Shown here piece by piece: positions 35,901 to 50,900 of a stretch of DNA of 64,000 nucleotides. The stretch covers positions 24,291,106 to 24,355,105 of the forward strand of contig JAUJPP010000005.1 in the NCBI GenBank assembly GCA_030562195.1, written 5' to 3'. A program made the translations under genes and the position numbers. Numbering within the stretch: position 1 is the stretch's first letter; each line of letters opens with the position of its first letter. The stretch is from Nipponacmea schrenckii. Its lineage: Eukaryota > Mollusca > Gastropoda > Lottiidae. The notes beneath the pieces are model-generated. The model did no database searches, was not told the DNA's origin, and saw only the letters and a list, made by a program, of their open reading frames with translations.

Positions 35901-38900
35901 AAGACAAGAAACTATATACAAAAATAAATTAATAACATAGAAAATAAAAGAAATAATGTTTAGAACTGAATTGTCTTGTTATTAAAAAGGGAGGTATAGT
36001 AGCGTATCTTATCTATGTCACTGAACATGCTGTAAATCTTGAAAATCTAAGTAAGGCCACACCAAATGGATTGATTGGTCGACATTACGCTGCACGGAAA
36101 TAATCAAAAATAGAATTTTTTTTCTTTTTTTAAATTGCCGCACGTAATTTTCTGTCTCAAAATCAGACGACCGAAAATTTTCATACGATCATGTTTTTGT
36201 GGTACTTGATTGCTAAATTCAATTCTATCTAGTTTTTTTGGTTTTTTTTTTTCTTATCGTCATCTGAAGAAATAGGCCTATGTCCATTCTCGCATGTGCA
36301 AAGAGGTATTAATCTTTATCATTACTTCTATACGTGTGTATTAACTCGCCCACGGGAAACCCGATCAATTGGACCGCAAATAATGACTTCACATTTTTTT
36401 CTTAGACAATTCGACCTAGAGATGTTCCACATGATAAAGATTGTCATTGATATAACAAGGTCGTTCATGGTCCGAATTAATTTATTTTTTTGTCTCTGAG
36501 AACAACAAAAAGTTGACAAAACAGAGACACCTTAAATTTTAGTGCTAAAAATGTTTATTCTAAGATATTGTCTCTACCGTACTGAGGCTATGAAAACTAT
36601 TTATGTATTTCTTCAATATGGGCTTTTTGTGATTTGTAAAAATCGAAGCATCACGTGAACAGTGCATATTTACGAGAATCTGCGAGGTGGTTGCATTCAA
36701 TTTTTGCTCCCAGGGTGACACCACCAATATGATTTCAATAGAAAACGAGACGACACTCATCGAACGCACCCAAAAGTCCAAACAGATAATCAAACAAGTG
36801 CAATGCTATTCATGAAATGTGCCGGCAAAGTATATTTCATTAATTCAAAAATCGTATGTATCGCTAAAAATACTGCACTTCTGCACGAAAAATACATCGC
36901 TTTGTATCGATACTGCTTATTTCGAACCCTGTCGTATTAACTGCATGATCAAACGCATATTCTGGTCTGACCGGAGGTGATACTATTATTGACTAAGATA
37001 ATGAATAACGGATAAACAGTAATCTTTGGTTTCGTTTTCATGAAGTGCTGATTTTATTGGCTCTTGGTAATATTTTAGTTTCATGTTTTAGATTTTTTTT
37101 CTTGAATTATACACTATTAAAGAATACACAGAACAAACATGTTTATGAAAATAAAAATAAATATAAAATCGCGTGTATTTTGACGAACTATATTCCACAG
37201 GGCAAAATTAATTTAAAAGAAATAATTAAAAATTTGCGCTTCTATTTGATACACCAGAATCCGAGGAACAAAAATAATATCCAAATAAAAAAAAAAAAAT
37301 TCGCTCGCTCGCTTCCTTTTTTCCAGCTGAAAATCCAGAGACCAATTGTTTAGTTTGGTGTGGCCTAATCCGACACTCTCGCTAATCCAACTTGTTTTGA
37401 GGTTCCCATGTATGTTGGATTACTCAGAGTACACTGTATATCAAATGTCAAGCAATTTTCAAGTATTGTAACAGAATCTGAAACAATTACAATTTAATAA
37501 TTGTTTTGATTTGGTGAGGGTAGTATAAAGTCTTAAAAATTGTAGAAGATTACCTAACGTCCTTGTCTGAAGCAATTGTGGGTGAATTGTATTCATCAAC
37601 AGAAACCAACAAATAATCATACATCAGTGTCATGACTGATCAAAATGGCTTTATGTCCCAGTTTTTGAATTCTGAAGAATTAACAATGTATGGACTTGAA
37701 TATATTTAGTTCTCTTGAGGTAGAAAATATAAAACAGGATAGATAATTTCCTCATAGACTCTAAAATCAGGAGTCTCTTAAAGTTTTGAGTAAATGTGGA
37801 AACAGCTGAGCTTCCGACTAGTAAGTCACCTTAGATACTTTTTCTCCGCTACTGCAGGCTTTAGTTTAGTTTTTTGATTAGAACCGCAAGAAAACCTTAA
37901 AGTTGACAGTGAAATATGCAAGGATATAAATTCAAAAGGCTGTCAGTGTAGATTGATATTTACATAAAGACCAGTGTGAGTCACAAGATAAGCATAGATT
38001 TGAATATTATATGACCTAGATACACCACGCCCCAATGTCAACCTGTTAAATAAATATGTGGTTACATTTTTCTAAAGACCCACTTGAATATTGAATAATA
38101 AATGAAATGAGGTTTTGATTTTTTTTTCAAGAAAAATGGAACAATAAATTGTGTGTATTGCAGAAATTACTACTATATACCTTGTGAATAATTTAATATC
38201 ATTGTGAAGGTGCAGAAATCAATTGATTAGGAAGAGTATCATCTTTTAAATATCATTTTTGCTTTAAGCATATTTCCATGTATACCCTGGCTCACACTGT
38301 GGCCCTTCTTCATTGGTCCAAATCATACTTGATACAAAATGATAAATAAAATTTATCCTACTGTAAGGTTATTTTGACAATGTATAAATTGAAAGTTGAC
38401 TGTAATACTATTTGACACATAATATCAAGATTAGAATAATTTTTGTACAGGAAATCATGGTTTAGTTTTTGTGTGCTAGTTTATAAAATTAGAACAATTT
38501 CCTGTTGTTTTTTTCACTCAAACACTTCAAGATGTGAGGAAAAAGAATGTTTGGTTCAAGTTTATCTTGCACTGTCATTTATTATGAAATTGACTTTTAT
38601 TCCTTTAGACTATGAACTGAGATTAGTTTTTTCTTTATTTAATAGGATCAAGGTCTCAGTTGGTTTCTTAATGTGCAAATTTCCTGAGATTTTTTAAATG
38701 TAGGACTTACATCTTATCTATAATATCACAAATTTTATGAGATTTTTGAAGCAGGACTAATATCACAAATTTCATGTGATTTTTGAAGAAGGGTTAATAT
38801 CACAAATTTTATGAGATTTATGAAACAAAACTTATATCACAAATTATATAAATTTTTGAAGCAGGACTAATATCACACAATTTCATGTGATCTTTGAAGC

Positions 38901-41900
38901 AAAATTAATATCACAAATTATATGAGATCTTTGAAGCAGGACTAATATCACAATTTTCATGTGATTTATGAAGCAGGAGTAATATCACAAATTTCATGAG
39001 TTTTTGAAGAAGGGTTAATATTACAAATTTCATTTGATTTATAAAGCAAAACTAATATCACAAATTATATGAAATTTTTGAAGCAGGACTTATATCACAA
39101 ATTATATGAAATTTTTGCAGCAGGACTAATATCAGAAATTTTATGTGATTTTTGAAGCAAAATTAATATCACAAATTATATGAGATCTTTGAAGCAGGAG
39201 TAATATCACAATTTTCATGAGATTTTTGAAGCAAAACTAATATCACAAATAATATGAGATTTTTGAAGCAGGACTAATATCACAAATTTCATGTGATTTT
39301 TTATCAAAATTTCATGAGATTTTTGAAGAAGGGTTAATATTACAAATTTCATTTGATTTATGAAGCATAACTAATATCACAAATTATATGAAATTTTTGA
39401 AGCAGGACTAATATCACAAATTATATGAAATTTTTGAAGCAGGAGTAATATCAGAAATTTCATGTGAATTTTGAAGCAAAATTAATATCACAAATTATAT
39501 GAAATTTTTGAAGCAGGACTAATATCACAAATTTCATGTGATTTTTGAAGCAAAATTAATATCACAAATTATATGAGATTTATGAAGCAAAACTAATATC
39601 ACAAATTATATGAAATTTTGAAGCAGGACTAATATCATAATTTTCATGAGATTTTTGAAGCAAAATTAATATCACAAATTATATGAGATTTTTGAAGCAG
39701 GAGTAATATCACAATTTTCATGAGATTTTTGAAGCAAAACTAATATCACAAATTATATGAAATTTTTGAAGCAGGAATAATATCACAAACAACATGTGAT
39801 TTTTGAAACAAAATTAATATAACAAATTATATGAGATTTTTGAAGCAAGAGTACTATCACAATTTTCACGTGGTTTTTGAAGCAAAACTAATATCACAAA
39901 TCATATGAGATTTTTGAAGCAGGACTAATATCACAAATTTCATGTGATTTATGAAGAAGGAGTAATATCACAAAGTTCATGAGATTTATCAAGCAGGAGT
40001 ACATGTAATATCACTAATTTCGTGAGATTTTTTGAAGCAGGAGTAATACCACAAATTTCATGAGATCTTTTGAAGCGGGACTAATATCACAAATTTCATG
40101 TGATTTATGAAGCAGGAGTAATATCACAAATTTCATGAGTTTCTGAAGAAGGGTTAATATTACAAATTTCATTTGATTTATGAAGCAAAACTAATATCAC
40201 AAATTATATGAAATTTTTGAAGCAGGACTAATATCACAAATTATATGAAATTTTTGAAGCAGGAGTAATATCAGAAATTTCATGTGAATTTTGAAGCAAA
40301 ATTAATATCACAAATTATATGAGATTTTTGAAGCAGGAGTAATATTACTAATTTCATGAGATTTTTGAAGCAAAACTAATATCACAAATTATATGAAATT
40401 TTTGAAGCAGGACTAATATCACAAATTTCATGTGATTTTTGAAGCAAAATTAATATCACAAATTATATGAGATTTATGAAGCAAAACTAATATCACAAAT
40501 TATATGAAATTTTGAAGCAGGACTAATATCACAAATTATATGAAATTTTTGAAGCAGGAGTAATATCAGAAATTTCATGTGATTTTTGAAGCAAAATTAA
40601 TATAACAAATTATATGAGATTTTTGAAGCAAGAGTACTAACACAATTTTCACGTGGTTTTTGAAGCAAAACTAATATCACAAATCATATGAGATTTTTGA
40701 AGCAGGACTAATATCACAAATTTCATGTGATTTATGAAGCAGGAGTACATGTAATATCACTAATTTCATGAGATTTTTTGAAGCAGGAGTAATACCACAA
40801 ATTTCATGAGATCTTTTGAAGCGGGAGTATTATCACAAATTTCATGAGATTTTTTGAAGCAGGAGTAATATCACTAATTTCATGAGATTTTTTGAAGCAG
40901 GAGTAATATCACAAATTTCATCAGATCTTTTGAAGCAGGAGTAATATCACTAATTTCATGAGGTTTTTTGAAGCAGGAGTAACACCACTAATTTCATGAG
41001 ATTTTTTGAAGCAGGAGTAATATCACAAATTTCATCAGATCTTTTGAAGCAGGAGTAGGCCTAATATCACAAATTTCATCAGATCTTTTGAAGCATTAGT
41101 AATATCACTAAATTCATGAGATTTTTAAAGCCAGGATTAACATCATTTTTCATTATTTTCATCACTCAATACACCTAGTTTTTTTCTTGGTCAAACTTAA
41201 AGTACTCTTGTCAGTGGAAATTATCTAATAATTAACCATTCGTAACTTTGAAAGGGAGTAAATTGATCTGATTTTATTACGAATTGATGTAAGATTAAAT
41301 CAGGGAGCCTGAAAGTAGGACTGATAACTTAAAATCATTGTATCTTGGAATAGGTTTTGAAATTCAATATCTGTTTTGTCTTTTAATCAGAGTTCTCAGT
41401 AGTATCTTTAGTAGAAATCTTTATTTTTTAATTTAACATTGAAAATACAAGAAACATTGGTTTGACAAATAATGCCTGTGTTTGTTTAGTGTCTGGTAGA
41501 ATAAGAATTTCATTTTCAGATTAAATGTCAGAAGTCTTTGAGGTATTGTAAACTGATATTTACAAAGAATCTTCTTTACTCTATTTTATACTAAATTATC
41601 CTTAGGGCTCCAATGTCTAGTCTAACCATATTGGTTTGTAAGTGGTTACAGAATCAAAATAGTATCCACCCTAGATACAAAGTTTGATCAAATTGAAACG
41701 AGAAATCTAAATTTTTTAATTTCAATCTTGGGATGTTTCATTGAGTAGGTAGTACATCTAGTTTTGACATGAAAAAAAAAAAGAATGTATAGGCCCTAGC
41801 TCTTTTCATGAAAATGCATTTCTGTATAATAAAGTTTTCAAGAGCAAGGCCAAGAGGTATTTTCTGCTGAACCAAGTAAATTTAGATTGTGTGTTAAAGT

Positions 41901-44900
41901 AAGGGAAATATGCAGCTGAATATCTTTTTCTTGTCATAATTTGTAGGGTACAAATTTTAATGAGGTAATTGCTCCCTGTCTCTTCTTTTTATGTTTCAAC
42001 AGAAATCTGGGTAAAGAAAAGGAAAGAAAGAAGATTTATTTTACCATCTGTCTCTCATTTTTCATGTCACATGTTACAAGACCTTATAGCCAGTTATGTC
42101 ATTTCTCCAATAACAGAACTTTTATATCTTAACACAATAGGCTTTGTTTTTCTCTAACATCTGTATATTTTGTTCTAGTATTAACAATCTTGTTAGAATA
42201 TCACTTTCTCCCTTAACTTAGTGTTTTATGATGGTAGAAACTCAGAAGTGACCTTTAATTGTTGAACAAATGTTTTCTTCTCTTATTAAGGTGATTTTTC
42301 AGTCGCCAATCTCCATCCACTCTTAAGCACATGATAGTTGTGATTCAATAAATCATTTAGAGCTAATATCGCTTTTTTTCCCACATGAACAAAATGTTCT
42401 GTGAACAAAATAACAGTCCAGTTACAAACTGTACAGTTGCGTTTATACTACATTGAAAATGTGGTTCTGAATTGAACTGTACATGGGAGGAGAGTGATAT
42501 AATTTAAATTTGTAATAAATTTGTCCAGTCTCAACCCTGACAATCATATGAAAGTTTATTATTGTGTGTATATCTTTATGGAATACTATATTCTTGTCAC
42601 TTCCAAATAGCAATAAGAGCGTCTCTCTGCCAATCCAAGTAGTTCCTTTGTTTGATCTAACTCTTGAATTATTGCTAAATTTGAAACAGAAAGTCAAGTT
42701 TTCTGTTGTTCCCAGAACAAAGTGTTTAGTGTCAGTAGTCAGTGGTATGTTTACACTGCTCTGATGTTTTGCTGCACCATACTAAAGGTGGACTGAGACT
42801 ACTTCTTCTTGTGTTACTGGCCCAAATGAAACTATCATGGTGCTGAGCCCTGTTTACACTACAACTTTTTGTCAAACTGTTGGCCCTGATTCAGCCCTGA
42901 TAATTTTTTATTAGTTATGTTCAGGATTAAATGGATTCAAAAAATACAATGCTGATATAATGGAACAAAACTTTTAAAACAAAAATATCATTCACATTAC
43001 TAAGCAGGCACAAAATATTGTTATGAAATATATTCTGCAATAGTTACTTTAGTAGTCTATAGATCATATATACTATGGACAGGAATGACACTTTTATGCT
43101 TAATGTTTGAAAAAATAATTGACTTGAATGGTGGTTTAAAAGGCTTTTTATTGCTATTGTGTCTAACAGTTTATTCAGTTTGATATAAATCATGAAGTCA
43201 GGGACCTGAAACACAGCTCTTTTTTTCATTACATCAATACACGTAAAGCTGGGATAAATATGTGCATCATTTAAGTTCTTTTGTTTTAAACAAATTAATA
43301 TCTTGTCATTACAAACATAGAACATTTGTCATGGAAATCAATTTAAAGTTTCATAGCATTTCATGAGTAACAACATATTTCAAGTTCTGATATAAAATAT
43401 CACTCTACAATTGATGTTTTGAGCACTATTTTAAGAAGTGAAATAACTAATTTAATTATTGTAAATGTGTAAATATACAAACTCAACAATAAATCATTTT
43501 ACTCTTCGAGTCAGATGTCTTAAATCATAAACCAGGTTAAAATTGTAGCCAGTATGACAACCTTTCACAAAGTGGGAATAAGCAATTGCTGTCTATGTAA
43601 GAAACTGATTATTGACCAAAAAGAAATTTAGATGGTGATTGAAAATCTCTTCAGCCAGAATCTTATTTCCTGATGATCTCATACATCTAATAAGTTACCA
43701 TAAAAGGAAAATTAATCATTTCTCTGGCGTCATGATTTGATCAATAAAACTACCAGCAATTTCTATTCTACTCTAACTCTTTATTCAATACCCTTGAGTT
43801 TTTTCTGGAAGAATAATGGCATAGAAGTAGTAATATGAGAATGACATCAGGGACAAAAATATCCAAAACATAAAAATTGATCTCAAGTTCTGTATTATTG
43901 AACCCGACATAGAATCTGGAATGTATTTTGTCAATGAAGTGAGCCATAAACGTCCTCCAGCTATTCTGGTTTAGTCAAGATCATTGATTTTCTAACTAAC
44001 TTGTTTTTTTTGTTGAAGTTTTGTTAAAACTACCTACTTTCATCTATTACCATGTTGTGTTTCTGAAAGAATAATGGTTTTTGGCTCTCTGTTCATGTTT
44101 TATTCAATATATTCAACTAGCTTCCTTGTTCTATATTAAACAGCTTGCCCTAAGGTTGTTTGTAGAGGTTGTAGAGTATGATGAAGATAGAAATCTCCAA
44201 CTCAATAATTAACTAGTCCATATGGTGTTCATTATTTCATATTACTCTCTGGAGATGGAGAGAAACTGGCAGCCATGTTGAATGAACCAGGTGCTTTTGA
44301 CATTTAGTTTGTTTCATCTGTTTCTATGATACTTCAAGGTTACCTTCTAGTTCTAGTAAATATCATGATAAGAAGCAAATCAATTTTTTTTTTAGAATAT
44401 AAGATTTTGCTAATTCAAGGACCCTAACAAAGGCAGTTATTGCTCCATCGGACCCAATCGTTTATTTTTTTTTTCAGGGCAATCAATAATATTTTAAAGT
44501 TGAAAATAAACCTACAAATAATATTTGAAGGTAGAATAGAAACTTCCAACAGAAGTATTTGAATTAAACCAAGAAAATATAGTTTTTTTAACTAAATTAT
44601 AGGTGAACAATATTATCCAAGCTGAAAAATGATGTAAATTCATAGGGTTAAGACATGAGACAAACAGGACAAATGAAACATATGGCAAAGAAAACAAAGG
44701 GATGAAAATGAAATGTGAATAACATGAATCTAGTTAAAACATGCATTTTTACCAAGTTGAACAATATAATACGGTGGTCTACTTAGTGTAGAAAAATAAT
44801 CAGAAAATTGTTGACTTTCTTTTCTCAACTCATTCAAACTGTAATTACACAAAATATTGATTTTTATACATGGTTACCATGGCTACAGCACTTCACACTG

Positions 44901-47900
44901 TCATTGTGTGATTGAAAGGCTTTTATCTCAAGGTAGAAAATAAAGTCAACTTTGGAAGTTTGCCAAGTATTTCTGGCTGCTTGCCAACAAATGTGTTATG
45001 GTCTCCACCTTACAATGAATAGATGGTTTCAAGTGAATATTGAATTGAGATAGTTGAACAAGCTTTGTTGGGACTAGTTTACTATAGATCTAGCAATGAC
45101 TAATATCAGTGGGATATTCAAATAATGGCTTTTCACAATTGCTGTCAATGTATAAATACTATGACAAGCTGTCATATTCTGAAAAGATTTTAGTTATATT
45201 GACAATCATGGCATGATTATTCATTTGAAATGTTGATTATTGAGGGAATATTTGGTTTTACATTCAAAATATGATTGCAAACTTTGGTTTAAAGTGACTT
45301 CATATCTGTATGTTAGAAATATGGCAAAGTAAAATCTTCTTGCCTTTTGTTTAAAATATATCAATAAGATTTTAGTTTGGTAACTTATCATTTGAATTAT
45401 TTTTTTTTCAAAATGATAGAATTCTGTAGAACAAATTCATCCTCAATCAATTGAACAAAGTGTCAAAGTCCTTTATATTTCTTGCTGTAATAGTACATGG
45501 ATTTTTTACCTTAAAAAAGACAGGCGGTTGGCTTGTAGATAGTGACAAATAAAGATTATGGTATATGTGTATAACACCTCAAGATCTACATTTCATGATA
45601 AGAAACCATTAAGGACTATTATTTTCCATGTATATACATATTAATTAATCTTTGTTAGCAAAGAGAAACAATCTAGTATGAATTATAAAAGAATGGAGTA
45701 TGACACATTACATAATGTAGTAATTTGATATATAATTACACCTGAAATATAACACTGTACATCTATTGACATTTTATTAACAACTTTGAATGAAATGATA
45801 TTTAGTTTCAAGCGACTGATGATGTGGGAATTTATTCTGTGAGAAGTTATATTCTAATATAATTTTAGCACTGTTGTGTGCAGCATTTTGTAGATTATAC
45901 ACATGTAGGCTACTTTACTTCATATTGAAGGTACTTTACTATATTTATATTGAAGGGTACTTTACTATATTTATATTGAAGGGTACTTTACTATATTTAT
46001 ATTGAAGGGTACTTTACTATATTTATATTGAAGTGTTGAGCACTGAAACTTCTGATGAATTGACAAAATCTATCTACCATACATTTTTCTGGCAGAAGTT
46101 TGAATGCATCTAGAACATAAAATCTTAAAATTTGAATTTTCTGCCTTGCTTGGATTACCCTACCATGAATAGACTTAACTATTCTGTTTTGATTGAAGCA
46201 ATCTGTCTAATTCTATTTACCAACCCTGATTGACCTACCCTGTCTGATTGAAGTACTTGTTGTAATAAAACATTTTGCCTTGCAGTGTGCAATGAGGGAA
46301 AGATGGGACAGATGCATTTGCCTACTCATTTTTGCGATTTCCAACTGTAGAGGGATCATTAACATGCACAACCAGTAGCACACGGGGCCTCGTTATTTTT
46401 TTTCCATCAGAACAACCATGTCCATGTCCCGACGTGCATCACCGTCCAGGGACACCTAGGTGAAAAATCAAAAGTTTATCTTGACCTTTGCATACATCTA
46501 ACTCACTGAGCCATCGCAGCTCCCGACTATGTATGGAAAAGACTTGTGATTGATAAGGTTGCATTAAATGTTTGAAATAGACTATTGTAATTGATGTTGT
46601 TATTAATTTTGGGCATTTAAAATTTTTTTTGCATTCAAAAAGACCATTCTAATTCCCTGACGTGCATTTAAACCCTTTTCAAAGACATTCTAAGATGACA
46701 AATTAACTGTTTAAAAAAGACTATTTAAAATTGATGACATGTTGCATAACTGTTTGAAAAAGACTATTGTAAATTTATGCATTGTTGCTTAACTGTTTGA
46801 AAAAGACTATTCTAATTGATGACATTGTTGCATTAACTGTTTGAAAAAGACTATTGTAATTGATGACATTGTTGCATTAACTGTTTGAAAAAGACTATTC
46901 TAATTGATGACATTGTTGCATTAACTGTTTAAAAAGACTATTGTAATTGATGACATTGTTGCATTAACTGTTTGAAAAATACTTTTGTAATTGATGACAT
47001 TGTTGCATTAACTGTTTGAAAAAGACTATTGTAATTGATGACATTGTTGCATTAACTGTTTGAAAAATGCTTTTGTAATTGATGACATTGTTGCATTAAC
47101 TGTTTGAAAAATGCTTTTGTAATTGATGACATTGTTGCATTAACTGTTTGAAAAAGACTATTCTAATTGATGACATTGTTGCATTAACTGTTTGAAAAAG
47201 ACTATTGTAATTGATGACATTGTTGCATTAACTGTTTGAAAAAGACTATTGTAATTGATGACATTGTTGCATTAACTGTTTGAAAAAGACTATTGTAATT
47301 GATGACATTGTTGCATTAACTGTTTGAAAAAGACTATTCTAATTGATGACATTGTTGCATTAACTGTTTGAAAAAGACTATTGTAATTGATGACATTGTT
47401 GCATTAACTGTTTGAAAAGACTATTGTAATTGATGACATTGTTGCATTAACTGTCTGAAAAAAGACTATTGTAGTTGATGACATTGTTGCATTAACTGTT
47501 TGAAAAAGACTATTGTAATTGATGACATTGTTGCATTAACTGTTTGAAAAAGACTATTGTAATTGATGACATTGTTGCATTAACTGTTTGAAAAAAAAAG
47601 ACTATTGTAATTGATGACATTGTTGCATTAACTGTTTCGAAAAAGACTGAAAAAAAGACTATTGTAGTTGATGGCATTGTTGCATTAACTGTTTGAAAAA
47701 GACTATTGTAATTGATGACATTGTTGCATTCAACTTTTTGAAAAAGACTATTCTAATTGATGACATTGTTGCATTAACTGTTTGAAAAAGACTATTGTAA
47801 TTGATGACATTGTTGCATTAACTGTTTGAAAAAGACCATTGTAATTATGACATTGTTGCATTAACTGTTTGAAAAGACTATTGTAATTGATGACATTATT

Positions 47901-50900
47901 GCATTAACTGTCTGAAAAAAGACTATTGTAGTTGATGGCATTGTTGCATTAACTGTTTGAAAAAGACTATTCTAATTGATGACATTGTTGCATTAACTGT
48001 TTCAAAAAGACTACTGTAATTGATGACAATTGATGCATTAACTGTTTGAAAAAGACTAATGTAATTGATGACATTTTTACATTTAACTGTTTCAAAAAAA
48101 GACTATTGTAGTTGATGGCATTGGTGCATTAACTGTTTGAAAAAGACTATTCTAATTGATGACATTGTTGCATTAATTGTTTGAAAAAGACTATTGTAAT
48201 TGATGACATTGTTGCATTCAACTTTTTGAAAAAGACTATTCTAATTGATGACATTGTTGCATTAACTGTTTGAAAAAGACTATTCTAATTGATGACATTG
48301 TTGCATTAACTGTTTGAAAAAGACCATTTTATTGTCTTTTATTGTAATTGATGACATTATTGCATTAACTGTCTGAAAAAAAGACTATTGTAGTTGATGG
48401 CATTGTTGCATTAACTGTTTGAAAAAGACTATTCTAATTGATGACATTGTTGCATTAACTGTTTGAAAAAGACTATTGTAATTGATGACATTTTTACATT
48501 TAACTGTTTGAAAAAGACTATTGTAATTGATGACATTTTTACATTTAACTGTTTGAAAAAGACTATTGTAATTGATGGCATTGTTGCATTAACTGTTTGA
48601 AAAAGACTATTGTAATTGATGACATTGTTGCATTGTTGAAAAATACTTTTGTTATTGATGACATTGTTGCATTAACTGTTTGAAAAAGACTATTGTAATT
48701 GATGACAATTGTTGCATTAACTGTTTGAAAAAGACTATTCTAATTGATGACATTGTTGCATTAACTGTTTGAAACAAACTAATGTAATTGATGTAGGCCT
48801 ATGATAAGGAGTATTGTTATTAATAATGCATGATAAGCACCCAAATAATTTAAAAATGGATTATAATCAATATTGTAATTTAAGAAATATGATAAGAAGC
48901 ATTTGATTTCGTAATGTATAAGGGGAACTATTATAAAGTTGTAATTGATATGGTAAAGGCTGAGTACTGTTTGATATTGCTCAATTTTATAAGTATTATT
49001 TTTCTGTATTTACAGTCAAGATGAAAACAGTCGACATGATACAAATGATAATAGTGAGTTACCTCCACCAAATAATTTATCAGATTCTGAGTTCAACAGA
49101 AGTAGACCGAGGGAAAAGAAGTATGATAAATCAAATCAGAACAGGTAGGTTGATTGTTTCTTAATATAATTAAATTTATCTCTGGCTTCGATAAAAGAAA
49201 TCACTTGTTCTATAAATAAAATGAATTCAATTTTCAGCTTAAGTAGAAAGATTCAATAAATGTACCAACACTCCATTTTTGATGACTCCGTGTGCTACAG
49301 GCTGTGCACATTAAAGATGCAAAAACACTCATTCTTTGATTAATATAATGGTCCAACAATTCAACTAAAAAAAATGTAATGAACCAACACCTTTAATTTT
49401 ATAAATGTAATGAACCAACACTCCCAACTTTGATAGCAAGTAATGAACTGATGCTCCGACTTTCATAACAAGTAAAGAACTGATGCTCCAAATTTCATAT
49501 AAAAAGTAATGAACCGATGCTCCAACTTTCATAACAAGTAATGAACTGATGCTCCAAATTTCATATAAAAAGTAATGAACCGATGCTCCAGCTTTCATAA
49601 CAAGTAATGAACTGATGCTCCAAATTTCATATAAAAAGTTATGAACCGATGCTCCAACTTTCATAAAATGTTATGAACCAAAGTTTCAGGTAGAAGTATT
49701 TAAATAAAGGTTCTGAGAACTTACATAGAAATTTAATTTTAGGAGTATAACTGGAGAAAGTGAAAGGAATCCAAGTGGAAGTAAAAGTGACTCAAGTGGA
49801 TCCAGATCTAGCAGTAGTAGCTCTAGTTCATCTTCCAGTAGTGATTCACCATCACCATCTAGAAGGTTTGTTTAATCTTTTTATTCATGCATTACAAGTA
49901 CAACATTCACTATAAGGGATTAGTTGGTATCATCTTGGTAGACATAATTACATTTTTAATGTGTTTTAAGTATATGTACAAGAATGAAAATGAGCAGAGC
50001 AAAAATCATTTTGTGCAGTATCCATGCCACTTTTTCTGCAAAAAAATAAATAAAGGTTTTAGGGCTGGTACAGACATGTGGAAGCTGTCCTAAATGGAAC
50101 CTTTTACTTGTTGGCATTTTGATCAAGTTAAAATGTAATGGTGAAGTACTAATAACAATAATTATTAGAAATAAAGCACTACATTTATTTTGTTTTAGTC
50201 GTGCCAGCAGTCCAAATAGCATGAAACCTCCAATAAAGAGGAGATCATCAAGTCAGACTGGTATGGGGAGTAGTAAATTGGTAGAGAAAGCAGCTAGTGA
50301 AGCTGGTTCAACTAGTACACAACCTACTAACTCAGATAAACGCCAAGTTGGCATCTGTGTGACCAAACTACCAGCTAGATCTAGTGGTAAGCCTCTTTGT
50401 TCTATTGCAATTTGAATTTTGCTTATGTCTATGTGACACACAATGATCTTAACTAATATCAATATCAGCATGTGTTATATGAGTCAATTCTCATATCTAG
50501 AAAAACAGCTCTTTACATTGAATGCTATATTATGTGACTTTGAATTTGACATTATTATTTTAGATACTAGTTTACGAGATGGTTTATTTCATGAATATAA
50601 GAAACATGGTAAAGTTACCTCAGTGCATATTAACAAAGCAGATGATGGTGAACGATTTGCTATCGTTAGTTTTAGAAAGTAAGTTCATTATAGTGATATG
50701 AAATTTGTAAAAAATTTAATAACAAAATAATATATTGATGAACGAAATCAATTGAATATGAAATCATTCACCGATTTCTAAACAATACCTTTAATTTTGC
50801 AGACCAGAAGATGCATCAAAAGCAATGGAAGCTTCCCATGATAAAATGTTTTTTGGTACCAAAATATGTGTGAAGCCACATGATGGTATTGGTTAGTATA

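Larger units (their letters stand above)
29682..49015 (+). other. spen: spen intron 2 (19.3 kb), repeat-rich
   Basis: Between the exon ending RSKG and the exon starting with QDENSRHD. No further coding exon was found. It carries a GGATTA cluster, minisatellites at 32960-33540, 38700-41140, 45925-46035 and 46570-48790, a dead pogo-like transposase with a nested TIR element (35105-37435), and a SINE-like repeat at 46277-46530. The remaining segments (e.g. 31000-32900, 41150-45900) show only AT-rich sequence. Confidence 0.85.

Noticed and set aside
38700..41140. CRISPR-like array
   Set aside because: Units are contiguous, without unique spacers, and lie in an animal intron: a minisatellite.
49365..49664. 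99-residue minus-strand frame with repeated peptide
   Set aside because: It follows the 62-bp intronic tandem repeat and is not a gene.
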